From: Enterococcus sp. 4G2_DIV0659
GTDB lineage: Bacteria; Bacillota; Bacilli; Lactobacillales; Enterococcaceae
Reading direction: 5' to 3'
Length of the DNA stretch: 64,000 bases
Assembly: GCF_002140715.2 (NCBI RefSeq)
Contig: NZ_NGLE02000001.1
Location: 1,771,001 to 1,835,000 of the forward strand
This document shows, piece after piece, positions 45,047 to 53,600 of this stretch. Numbering within the stretch: position 1 is the first letter of the stretch; each line of letters starts with the position of its first letter. The translations under genes were made by a program, and so were the position numbers. Below the pieces are notes generated by a model that did not search any database, was not told the origin of the DNA, and saw only the letters and a program-made list of their open reading frames with translations.

Positions 45047-45460
45047 ATGAATCGAAAACAGTGGCTTATTACAGGGATAGTAATTTTAATGATTTTTTCT
45101 GCATTTGCTATGTATAAAAAAATAATATCAGCGGATAAAACATATAGCTTTGAAGAACTATCAGGAAAAGAAGCAATGGATCGAATTAAAAAAAAGGAAA
45201 ATATGATCTTGCTTTATAGTTCTAAAGATTGCAAAGCTTGTCGCGTGTTTTCTCCTATTTTAGAGAATGTTGCAAAGGATTTTAATGTAAAGATATACTT
45301 ATTAGATGCAGATAAACAATCAACAGAAAAAATCGCGACAGCTTATAACTTATATGTGACTCCAACAATATTGAGTTTTAAACAAGGCAGTGTGGATAGA
45401 TACGAAAATGCACGAGGAGAACAAGAAGTGAGGGATATCGTAAAAAAATGGAGTGAGTAG
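45047..45460 (+). CDS. Membrane-anchored thioredoxin-like protein (bacteriocin accessory type)
   Basis: The 137-residue protein has one N-terminal membrane helix (about 5-25) and an external thioredoxin fold with Cys62-Lys-Ala-Cys65 in SSKDCKACRVFSP and the cis-Pro in YVTPTILSF. It resembles PedC/BrcD-type bacteriocin transport accessory proteins, which form or shuffle disulfides in exported peptides. The peptide at 36316 has exactly two cysteines, a natural substrate. TAGGAG precedes the ATG; it starts 10 bases after the exporter. Confidence 0.85.
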   Translation: MNRKQWLITGIVILMIFSAFAMYKKIISADKTYSFEELSGKEAMDRIKKKENMILLYSSKDCKACRVFSPILENVAKDFNVKIYLLDADKQSTEKIATAYNLYVTPTILSFKQGSVDRYENARGEQEVRDIVKKWSE

Positions 45461-45951
45461 ATGAAAAAAAAGAACGGTTAGTTATATATTTAATGTTAAT
45501 TGGCTTGTGTGCAACGATTTTTTATATCTACTTGTTAAAAAAACAAGTAGAGGTCAAGGTAAATGAGTTAAACATTGAAAAAGAGCAATATCCAGAAATT
45601 TATAATGCGTTAAATTCTGTGACTTTTTCATCGTTTGGAAAGAAAATAAAAGACGGTGAAAGTTTAGTTGTTTATATTGGACGACCATCTTGTAGTGACT
45701 GTACAACATTCGAACCTGAATTAATAAAAATGATTAATGAAAAAAAATTGAATGATAGGGTGTTATACTTAAACGTTAGCGAGTTGAAAAAAGATAAAGG
45801 GCTCTGGGCAAAGTATGTGGAAAATTATGAATTACCCTATACGCCTACATTAGCAGCTTTTAGAGAAGGCAAAGTAGAGAATCAGGTAAGTTGGACCCCG
45901 GAAAAAGGTTCAGATCTAAAAGCATTCGAGAATTTTTTAGATGCTCTATAA
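45461..45951 (+). CDS. Second membrane-anchored thioredoxin-like protein, start shifted out of frame at an A8 tract
   Basis: The open frame from 45493 gives 152 residues with CxxC in GRPSCSDCTTFEP (Cys67, Cys70), cis-Pro in PYTPTLAAF and an N-terminal hydrophobic run. It has no ribosome site at 45493. A good site (GGAG) lies 7 bases before ATG 45461, but that frame stops after six codons; with nine instead of eight A residues at 45464-45471 it would read MKKKERLVIYL and join the long frame. So either the gene is phase-variable or slippage-expressed, or it is recently broken, or the tract is misread. It is a probable partner of the first thioredoxin-like protein. Confidence 0.75.
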
Positions 45952-46070
45952 AGATTTTTAGATGGAATTGGTAGTAGGAAAAATATATTCGGTGGAGATT
46001 GCGTTGCGGCTAGACAACCAATAAGTATTAATAATGAACATAGTACCTTTTTTACGTTCAATCTAATAAA
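45952..46070 (+). other. Junction between the peptide locus and the insertion sequence
   Basis: A 20-codon frame from ATG 45962 lacks a ribosome site. The thioredoxin frame stays open past its stop into the IS end, but no start exists. Nothing here is supported as a gene; it may be the remnant of one truncated by the insertion. No terminator for the export operon is visible. Confidence 0.3.
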
Positions 46071-47630
46071 ACAGAGTAAGATAGAAAAGGGTTTGTCAAC
46101 TAAAGTGTGTAACTGACAAATCTAAGAACGAAAAAGAACATTAAACCATTCCTAAATAACCTTCGGTTAAAAGGGTATAAGAAAGAAACCTTACCAAAAA
46201 AGGAAAATTTGATGTTCTTTTTTGATGCGTTAGTGACTAAGAAATATATAAGCTATAAGTGTTGATGCGCTCAGAAAACTGTTCATTCGCCATTAATTGA
46301 TTTAAGACCATCGGCCAATTGGGAATAAATCCAGCTGTCCATTTCTTTTCCAATTCTGTTGCTCGTAGATAAAGAAGTTTTAAAAGAGCGGTTTCATTTG
46401 GAAATGCGCCTTTTTTAGTTACTTTTCTAAAGCTGGAATGAATACTTTCAACGGCATTTGTTGTGTACATAATTTTACGCACTGCGCTACCATAATCATA
46501 AAGTTGTTCCACATGAGAAAAATTCCGTTTCCAAACCTCTACTGCACCAGAGTAGTGAGACCAACGTTTTTGAAAAGCATCAAAAGCACTTTGACAAGCT
46601 TTTAATGAAGGAGCACCATAAAACTTTTTCATTTCCCGAGAAAATTCCTTGTAGTCTTTATAAGGAACATACCGAAGCGCATTACGCACTAAATGGACGA
46701 TACAGCGTTGAACGATCACCTTTGGAAAAATAGATTTTGCGCCATCTTCAAGCCCAGAAACACCATCCATAGACATAAAGAAAATGTCCTGTACACCGCG
46801 AGATTTCAATTCATCAAAAATCTGCATCCAGCGGTTTTTACTCTCGGTTTCATTCAACCACAACCCTAAAATATCTTTTTTCCCTTTTAAATCATAGCCA
46901 AGAATTGTATACACAGCGTATTCTTTGACTTCATAATTTTCTCTTAACGTCACATACATACAATCCACAAAAACAAAGGCATAACACTTCGCCAAAGGGC
47001 GATTTTGCCATTCCTCCAGTTCTGGAAGAACAGAATCGGTGATTGTAGAAATCATTTCGTGAGAAATGGAGAACCCATAAATATCATCAATGGTATGAGC
47101 GATATCTCTTTGAGACATGCCTCTGGCATACATGGACAAAACCTTTGATTCGATAGCTGAAACATCCCGTTCACGTTTCTTAATAAGTTCTGGTTCAAAC
47201 GTGGCTTCTCTGTCTCTAGGTACATCAATAGGGACTTCTCCAAAGCTTGTTTTTACTTTCTTAGAGCCAAATCCATTTCTTCGATTGTTCGTTTCTTTCT
47301 CCTGTTTTGAATGAATATCGTAGCCTAAATGATGGGTCATTTCGCCTTGAAGCATTTGTTCAAATAAGGGACCAAAAATATCTTTTAGAGCGTCTTGCAT
47401 GTCATCGACATTTTCAGGATTGTAGCTTTCTAGAATGGTTTTCGCTAATTCAACAGTTTTAGGATCTCTTTTCTGTCTCGCCATATTCTCGCATCCTTTC
47501 ATTTTTATTTTATCTGAATTTCCTTTGCATGAAAAGAAAAACTGTATAAGTAGCTTATCTAGAATGAGCTACTTACACAGTTTATTTTACACTCTCGATA
47601 GAAATGAAATTTTGTTCTATCTTACTCTGT
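46071..47630 (-). mobile_element. IS256-family insertion sequence
   Basis: The element is bounded by perfect 16-bp terminal inverted repeats, ACAGAGTAAGATAGAA at 46071-46086 and its complement at 47615-47630, and holds one transposase gene. The total length is 1560 bp. An 8- or 9-bp target duplication, usual for this family, is not evident in the flanks (CTAATAAA left, TTTTTATT right). A hairpin at about 47536-47583 (AACTGTATAAGTAGCT type) lies upstream of the transposase, inside the right end. Confidence 0.85.
46237..47484 (-). CDS. IS256-family (Mutator type) transposase
   Basis: The 415-residue transposase has the DDE catalytic residues in VFVDCMYVTLRENYEVKEYA, MSMDGVSGLEDGAK and the Glu in TTNAVESIHSSFRKVTKKGAFPNE. 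The N-terminal part has RRNGFGSKKVKTSFGEVPIDVPRDR, the family's DNA-binding segment. It appears intact and full length. ATG 47484 (MARQKRDPKT) is chosen; a start six codons upstream is possible. It lies inside the terminal repeats of the IS. Confidence 0.93.
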   Translation of the reverse strand: MARQKRDPKTVELAKTILESYNPENVDDMQDALKDIFGPLFEQMLQGEMTHHLGYDIHSKQEKETNNRRNGFGSKKVKTSFGEVPIDVPRDREATFEPELIKKRERDVSAIESKVLSMYARGMSQRDIAHTIDDIYGFSISHEMISTITDSVLPELEEWQNRPLAKCYAFVFVDCMYVTLRENYEVKEYAVYTILGYDLKGKKDILGLWLNETESKNRWMQIFDELKSRGVQDIFFMSMDGVSGLEDGAKSIFPKVIVQRCIVHLVRNALRYVPYKDYKEFSREMKKFYGAPSLKACQSAFDAFQKRWSHYSGAVEVWKRNFSHVEQLYDYGSAVRKIMYTTNAVESIHSSFRKVTKKGAFPNETALLKLLYLRATELEKKWTAGFIPNWPMVLNQLMANEQFSERINTYSLYIS

Positions 47631-47637
47631 TTTTATT

Positions 47638-48285
47638 TTACTTCATAAATTTCACATTTTGGACGAACGTTTCTAACTCTTCTCTACGTTCAATATTGTG
47701 ATTACATTTCTCACTATCATAACAGATATAGTTTCCGCGCTTCGTATACATACCATCTCCAGATTCCTTCACCTTAGACAGGAACATTGAAACATCTGAT
47801 GTCTCGTGACAAACGGAACATATACCTTTTTGAGTGGTAGGAGAAATGGTTCCGTGAACGCCGACAAATTGCCCGTCGATAACTGCAACAATAAATTTTT
47901 GTTGCTTGCCGCTATCATTCCAGCTGTAAAAAGTATAATCTCGCAAGTCCATTGTTTCCCACTCTGGGATTTTCAATTTCTTGGTCTTTTTAAAGAGCTT
48001 TGTCAGTTGTTGTTTTGAAGGCGGATCAAACGGAATAACCGCTTCTTTTAATCCTTCCAAATATTGTTCCAGTCTAGGCTTAGAAGTAGCAGCTTCTAAA
48101 AATCCATCTAATAACGGTTGTAACGCATCTTTATCTGTACCAAACTGCTCATTGATTTTCTCAAGAACGATTGCTTCTAGCGTTTTAACTGTATGTTTAT
48201 CATTTACAGATAAATGAGCTTGTAGCAAAATATTGGCTTGTTTTCGAATAAAATTAAACTGATATGGTTGTATTTTTGTATTCAT
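47638..48285 (-). CDS. FusB/FusC-family elongation factor G-binding protein (ribosome protection)
   Basis: The 215-residue protein matches the FusB family: an N-terminal helical bundle (residues 1-85) and a C-terminal domain with a four-residue zinc site (ICSVCHE and YICYDSEKCNHN). FusB proteins bind EF-G and release ribosomes stalled by fusidic acid; chromosomal relatives may only modulate translation, so resistance is not certain. ATG 48285 has AGAGAGGAAA upstream. The stop lies 8 bases from the IS end, so the IS landed just behind the gene. A leader peptide and alternative hairpins precede it. Confidence 0.85.
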   Translation of the reverse strand: MNTKIQPYQFNFIRKQANILLQAHLSVNDKHTVKTLEAIVLEKINEQFGTDKDALQPLLDGFLEAATSKPRLEQYLEGLKEAVIPFDPPSKQQLTKLFKKTKKLKIPEWETMDLRDYTFYSWNDSGKQQKFIVAVIDGQFVGVHGTISPTTQKGICSVCHETSDVSMFLSKVKESGDGMYTKRGNYICYDSEKCNHNIERREELETFVQNVKFMK

Positions 48286-48300
48286 AATGGATTTCCTCTC

Positions 48301-48362
48301 TATCATTCAAGTGATAAAGTACTTTGCGTAAAGGCAATCCTTCAACAACCAAAGCACTTTAT
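48301..48362 (-). promoter_or_regulatory. Translational attenuator with two mutually exclusive hairpins
   Basis: Hairpin A pairs ATAAAGTGCTTTG with CAAAGTACTTTAT (48350-48362 with 48314-48326), its first arm touching the leader stop codon. Hairpin B (TATCA/TGATA, 48301-48316) lies against the fusB ribosome site and shares bases with A. Ribosome position on the leader would decide which forms. No T-run follows, so control is translational rather than by termination. Confidence 0.6.
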
Positions 48363-48418
48363 TATTTCAAACCTGAATGGGCTTTTGAATGAGATACGTG
48401 TGTTTGTTTAAGTATCAT
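48362..48418 (-). CDS. Leader peptide of the fusB-like gene
   Basis: An 18-residue frame, MILKQTHVSHSKAHSGLK, has a very strong ribosome site (GGGGGTGAT) and stops at the edge of the hairpin that lies before the fusB-like gene. Leaders of this kind let a drug-stalled or slowed ribosome open the downstream stem. It is seen only by its sequence features; there is no homology claim. Confidence 0.65.
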   Translation of the reverse strand: MILKQTHVSHSKAHSGLK

Positions 48419-48626
48419 ATTATCACCCCCAAAATAAAAGCGAAACGAGCTCGTTCAACCCTGACAGAAAAATAGGAAAAATTGAATGTGACGTTTTTTG
48501 TCACAATCTATTTTTACCTTTTTTCCGAAACCTTCAATCCTTAGAGCTTTAGCTCTTAGGAAGTGTTGAGATCGAAGCGGAGCGAAGTGGTTAGCTCGTG
48601 TAGCTAGATAACATATAAGCATATAT
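48419..48626 (-). other. Long 5' untranslated region of the fusB-like gene
   Basis: It has a TATAAT -10 on the minus strand (48627-48632; weak -35). The leader RNA contains stems CCTAAGAGC/GCTCTAAGG and TGTGAC/GTCACA, the latter followed by a T-rich stretch, so an extra termination step before the leader peptide is possible. On the plus strand nothing is seen until glmU; the glmU promoter was not resolved. Confidence 0.45.
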
Positions 48627-48781
48627 ATTATAACGCAGATGCAAAAAATTTAAAATTGGTATAGCATAAAACCAATTGGTTCAGTTGAAAAACGAGAAAG
48701 AGTAAGCTAAACTAAAAGACGGCGCTATTTTAAAATCGAAATGAACAATTGAAAATAAATCAAAACTTAGGAGTGAAGCAA

Positions 48782-50158
48782 TTGGAAAACAGATATGTCA
48801 TCATCCTCGCAGCTGGTAAGGGAACTCGTATGAAATCAAAACTTTATAAAGTGTTGCATCCTGTCGCAGGAAAACCAATGGTGGAACACATTATGGATCA
48901 AGTAGAAAAAACAAATCCAAGTGAAGTTGTAACAATCGTTGGTCACGGTGCTGAAGCGATTAAAAGTCATTTAGGGGAGCGTAGTCAATATGCCTTACAA
49001 GAAGAGCAATTAGGAACAGGGCATGCTGTTTTACAGGCTCAAGATCATTTAGCGGATAAACAAGGGACGACACTTGTTATTACAGGAGATACACCGCTTT
49101 TAACGGCTGAAACGTTGACAAATCTTTTTGCCTACCACCAAGGAAAAAACGCAAGTGCTACGATTTTAACGGCACATGCAGATGATCCAACAGGATATGG
49201 TCGAATTATCCGCGATCATGTTGGGATTGTTGAAAAAATTGTGGAACAAAAAGATGCTTCGGAACAAGAGGCGCGTGTACAAGAAATCAATACAGGAACA
49301 TTTTGTTTTGATAATGAAGCCCTATTCAAGGCATTATCTAAAATCGATACAAATAACGCACAAGGCGAGTATTATTTAACAGACATTATTGAAATTCTTA
49401 AAAAAGAAGGAAAAACAGTCGCTGCTTACCAAATGGCTGACTTTGAAGAAGCGATGGGGATTAATGACCGTGTGGCATTAGCCGAAGCAAATAAAATCAT
49501 GCATCAGCGTTTGAATAAAATGCATATGATGAACGGTGTATCTTTTGTTGATCCTGACACGACATATATTGATGAAGGTGTTGTGATTGGCTCTGACACA
49601 GTTATTGAAGCAGGCGTTCATTTAAAAGGGAAAACAGTGATTGGTGAGGATTGTTTTATTGGTGCTCATTCTGAAATTATTGATAGTGTTATTGAAGATA
49701 AGGTAAAAATTACTCAATCAGTCATCAAGGAAAGCATTGTCCGCAAACAGGCTGATATTGGTCCATTTGCTCATATTCGTCCAAATGCGGATATTGGTGC
49801 TCGAGTTCACGTTGGGAATTTTGTGGAAGTGAAAAATGCGACGATTGATGAAGAAACAAAAGTTGGTCACTTAACATATGTAGGGGATGCAGATTTAGGT
49901 AAGGATATCAATATTGGTTGTGGTGTCGTATTTGTGAATTATGATGGGAAGAATAAATATCGAACAACCGTAGGAGATCATGCCTTTATTGGGTCATCAT
50001 CAAGCTTGATTGCTCCTGTAAATGTTGCTGCGAATACAGTGATTGCAGCAGGCTCAACCATTACAGATGATGTGGAAGAATTTGATTTAGCGATTGCTCG
50101 GGCAAGACAAGAGAATAAAGCAGGCTATGCGAAGAAAATGCCTTATTTTGAAAAATAA
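48782..50158 (+). CDS. glmU: Bifunctional N-acetylglucosamine-1-phosphate uridyltransferase / glucosamine-1-phosphate acetyltransferase
   Basis: The 458-residue GlmU makes UDP-GlcNAc for cell wall synthesis. The N-terminal uridyltransferase has [14 protein letters not shown] and [13 protein letters not shown]; the C-terminal left-handed beta-helix acetyltransferase (from about residue 250) has hexapeptide repeats and [34 protein letters not shown] and [13 protein letters not shown] 48782 is taken as the start because AGGAG lies 8 bases before it and the protein then begins ENRYVIILA, the usual length; an upstream TTG exists at 48749. It is normally next to purR and prs. Confidence 0.95.
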   Translation: MENRYVIILAAGKGTRMKSKLYKVLHPVAGKPMVEHIMDQVEKTNPSEVVTIVGHGAEAIKSHLGERSQYALQEEQLGTGHAVLQAQDHLADKQGTTLVITGDTPLLTAETLTNLFAYHQGKNASATILTAHADDPTGYGRIIRDHVGIVEKIVEQKDASEQEARVQEINTGTFCFDNEALFKALSKIDTNNAQGEYYLTDIIEILKKEGKTVAAYQMADFEEAMGINDRVALAEANKIMHQRLNKMHMMNGVSFVDPDTTYIDEGVVIGSDTVIEAGVHLKGKTVIGEDCFIGAHSEIIDSVIEDKVKITQSVIKESIVRKQADIGPFAHIRPNADIGARVHVGNFVEVKNATIDEETKVGHLTYVGDADLGKDINIGCGVVFVNYDGKNKYRTTVGDHAFIGSSSSLIAPVNVAANTVIAAGSTITDDVEEFDLAIARARQENKAGYAKKMPYFEK

Positions 50159-50166
50159 TTAGACAA

Positions 50167-50200
50167 GATGAATGCTGAATTTTGGGCATTCATCTTTTTT
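50167..50200 (+). terminator. Rho-independent terminator after glmU
   Basis: GATGAATGC pairs with GCATTCATC and TTTTTT follows. Confidence 0.88.
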
Positions 50201-50352
50201 ATTTATTACAAAATACCTAATTTTTCTGTAGATATTGTTTTGTTTTTATGCCATAATTAATTATGAAAATAACATATAGATAATAATTTTGACTTAATTA
50301 TGATATTAGAATGGCTAAAAATTTTAAATTTATTAATAAAAGGAGTGAGTTT

Positions 50353-50574
50353 ATGGCCTATCATACCTACGAATTTTTAAGAAAACGACGGAATGATCCT
50401 AAATGGCGAGATGCTTATATTTCTGCTAGAAATAAAAAGATTATTTCATTCTTATTAGTAGGAAATTTATTTTTCTGGGGTTCCATTATTTGGCGATATA
50501 TTGAACGCAATGATATAGACGTCATAATGTATATTAATGAGCTTAAGCAATCAATCATGAATCGTATACAGTAA
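50353..50574 (+). CDS. Small membrane protein of unknown function
   Basis: This 73-residue protein is MAYHTYEFLRKRRNDPKWRD followed by a basic stretch, one membrane helix (FLLVGNLFFWGSIIW, about 34-50) and a charged tail. AAAGGAG lies 8 bases before ATG 50353. The gene is alone between the glmU terminator and a bidirectional terminator. No family was recognised. Confidence 0.6.
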   Translation: MAYHTYEFLRKRRNDPKWRDAYISARNKKIISFLLVGNLFFWGSIIWRYIERNDIDVIMYINELKQSIMNRIQ

Positions 50575-50657
50575 TGTCTATTCAGCTAAATAGACAAATT
50601 ATGGAGTGGAAGTATAAACAAGTTTTCTAATCCTTCGTGAATCTACTAAATAGTTAC

Positions 50658-50691
50658 AAAAGAGAGCTAAGTAAGTGCCTAGCTCTCTTTT
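50658..50691. terminator. Bidirectional terminator between convergent genes
   Basis: AAAAGAGAGCTA pairs perfectly with TAGCTCTCTTTT (12 bp), serving the small membrane-protein gene and the nucleotidase gene. Confidence 0.88.
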
Positions 50692-50694
50692 AAT

Positions 50695-53600
50695 TTATCC
50701 TATTTTTCGTTTTCGATTGTATTCATAGAAGCAATATCCAGACAGACTGATGACCAATAAACCTAAACTACCGTAAGAAACAATTGTTTCACCCGTTTTT
50801 GGATAATTCGTTGTTTTTCCGTCAGCTTTTTTCTCAAGTTTTGGTGTGGTTATCTTATCTGGTTTATTTTTATCTTGTTCTTGTGGCGTAGGAGCTGGTT
50901 TGTTTAGCTTATTAAATTCAGCTTCTGAGATAGAAACGATTCGTTCGCCTGGGAAGGGTTCTTTGTATTGGGCCAAATCGATCGTTGTATCGGGATTATA
51001 AATACGTAGCATTGACGCTTGTTTTAGATGGTCAATTAAGACAGTATCTAACGAAGGTCCTTCTTGTCTTTCGCCACCAAGCATATCGTATCCATCACCA
51101 CCAGCGGCTAAAAAGTCATTCGTAGCCATGCGGTATGTTTTCTTTTCGTCAATTGGTTCAAATTTTCCAGTCTGGCGGTTTTGAATGTCTACTTGAAGGA
51201 CACGCTCTCCAACGATTGTTTTGTTGGTACCATTGCCTTCATCTGCTGGTAATAATGAGCCTTTTTTCGTTGAGTCATAATGAACGCGAATGGTACTTGA
51301 GACATGAAGGAATCCGCCATTTGCACCCAGTTTGGGTTGTTTGAAATCATCTAAAATGATGTTTCCAGCTTCGTCTTTTTGAGGCATCGAACGAAGAGAC
51401 ATTTCAAACATTTCTTTGACCTTGGCACCAGTAACCTCGATTTGAGCAATCGTATTCCCAAAAGGCATCACTGCAACTACATCACCTAATGTTACTTCTC
51501 CGGGTTCGATATTTGCTCGAATACCACCACCGTTTGTTACGGCAAAATCACTTGGCTCTTTAAATCCTTTTTGTCCATAAGCTAGCATAGCATCACCAAT
51601 TAAGTTCCCTAAATTGGTTTCTCTTGTTCTTACATTGTCACGCTCACCATTGAATTGATAAGGGTTGTTTGGGATAATGACTGTTGAATTTTCTTTTTCA
51701 AACTTTGCACGTGCTTCATCCACTAAAGCTTTAACAGTCGGATTTTCCTCTAAATCAGCGAGTGTATTTGCGGGTGTTAATGACGCTGTTTTTTTGCTTA
51801 GATCGGTTAAATCAACATCAACCAATCCGACGTTATTCAAGTAGTTTCCAGTTTGCGTGTACATCACGTTGCCAAAGCGTTTGCCACCATTTACGGCTGT
51901 ATGTGAGTGACCATCAAGAACGGTGATATTTAACTCCGGATACTCTTTACTTAAGCTTTCTGCCAGTGTGTCTCCCCGCCATTCGTGTGGTGTTGTTTCG
52001 TCAATGCCAAGATGGCCCGTTATTACGTAGGCATCAATTACTTGACTCGCATCTCCTTGAATGTCGCTGATCGCTTTTTTTGTTTCTGCAATTGGGTCTT
52101 TAAAAGTAATGCCCGAAACATTATTTGGATGTGTTTTTGTTGCCGTTTCGGGTGTTGTGACACCGATAATTGCATATTTTTTTCCATTTTTCTCCACAAT
52201 TGTATAAGGGTCAAAGACCAATTTTCCATCTTTAAAGGTATTGTTGGAAAGAATAGGGAAGTTTAATTCTTCTTTATACTTCATAGCTGTTTCAAAACCA
52301 AAGTCAAACTCGTGATTTCCAACCGCCATTGCATCGTATCCGACTTCGTTCATGATTTTAACCATATCCATTCCTTTTGAGAAGTTCGATATTGGCAGTC
52401 CTTGGAACGCATCTCCTGCATCAATTAATAAATCTGGTTGAATCAGGTCTTTATAGGTTTTTAAGCGTGCCATACCTAAGACATCTTTGCCATTTCCTTC
52501 GAGACGACCGTGAACATCATTCGTATGCATAATTGTAAATGATTGCGGCGCAAAGCCTGCGTTAATCACATCTTGTTTAGTGATCGGTTTAACATTAGGC
52601 GTACGTCCATCGGCAGCAGGCTGGGTATGCAAGGTGCCGTTATTGACTAATTCAACCGCTAAATCTCGCCAGTTTTTGTTAAAGTGGTAACCAATCACTT
52701 CCCAGTTGTTTTCGATTTCTTCTGCTGGATTAAGTGTTTGTTTCTCCCGGATATATTCTGCAATCAGGCCTCTTAATGTTTCAGGATCGGAGTTATAGAT
52801 CGTTTCACCAGTAACAATACCTTGTGCCAGTAACCCTTCGTAGCGATAGTTATTCATCGCTATCGTATAGTTTGCAGCAAGGTCAACGGGTTTTCCGTCA
52901 ATCATCGGGTTGATGATTCGCTGGCCATGAGGTTTAGAGATATCAATTTTATAGGTGATACCAGAAAATACGTCATAATTATAGACGCGAATGTTTTCAT
53001 TGAAACTGATGGTCAGGTCGTCTGGACTAGGTGAATTGTAGTAATCCGCTTGATTTTCCATGTATTCTAATAGTTTTTCACCAGTAATATTCGCACTGAC
53101 TAAAGTATTAGGGTACTTGTAGATATCAAAAACGTTTGAATAAGAAATAGGACCTTCGTTTAGCTTGCTCTCTGCTTTGAAAAGAGCGGAAGCTGCTAAT
53201 TGAGCACCAGTCGCTTTTCTTTGAACATTGTTGATCAGAGAAGTCATTGCTGTTGGACGTAATTGGGCTTCAGGGATTCCTTTTACTTCTTCTGGAGGTA
53301 AAAAGTTGCCCGTAGCTGTCCCGATTGTTTGGGAGATAAAAGCTTTTGTTGTATCGTGATAGTCTTGTGTTTCTGCTTTTAAGCCTTCATCGGCAGGAAC
53401 GGTTTTAGTGTTTACTATAGTGGCATTTCCTTGTTTGACTTGCCACTGATTGTTTGTTTTTTCGATATCAAGATCGATTCGCACCATTTCTGTTCCAGTG
53501 TCTTTGGGACCGGCAACAGGTACTAAACCAGTAGGACCTTGTAATTGTTCGGCAAATGAACGATGGTCATGACCTAATATATAAGCATCGATTCCAGCAA

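Noticed and set aside
45962..46135. Short frames between the second thioredoxin-like gene and the IS, including one with an internal Gly-Gly pair
   Set aside because: The only ATG frame (20 codons) lacks a ribosome site, and the longer frame has no start and runs into the IS end.
46950..47700. Plus-strand frames across the transposase and fusB-like genes
   Set aside because: These are shadow frames of clear minus-strand genes. The same applies to the many short opposite-strand frames inside proA, serA, serC, gltX, cysS, rlmB, the nucleotidase, prs and the EIIC genes.
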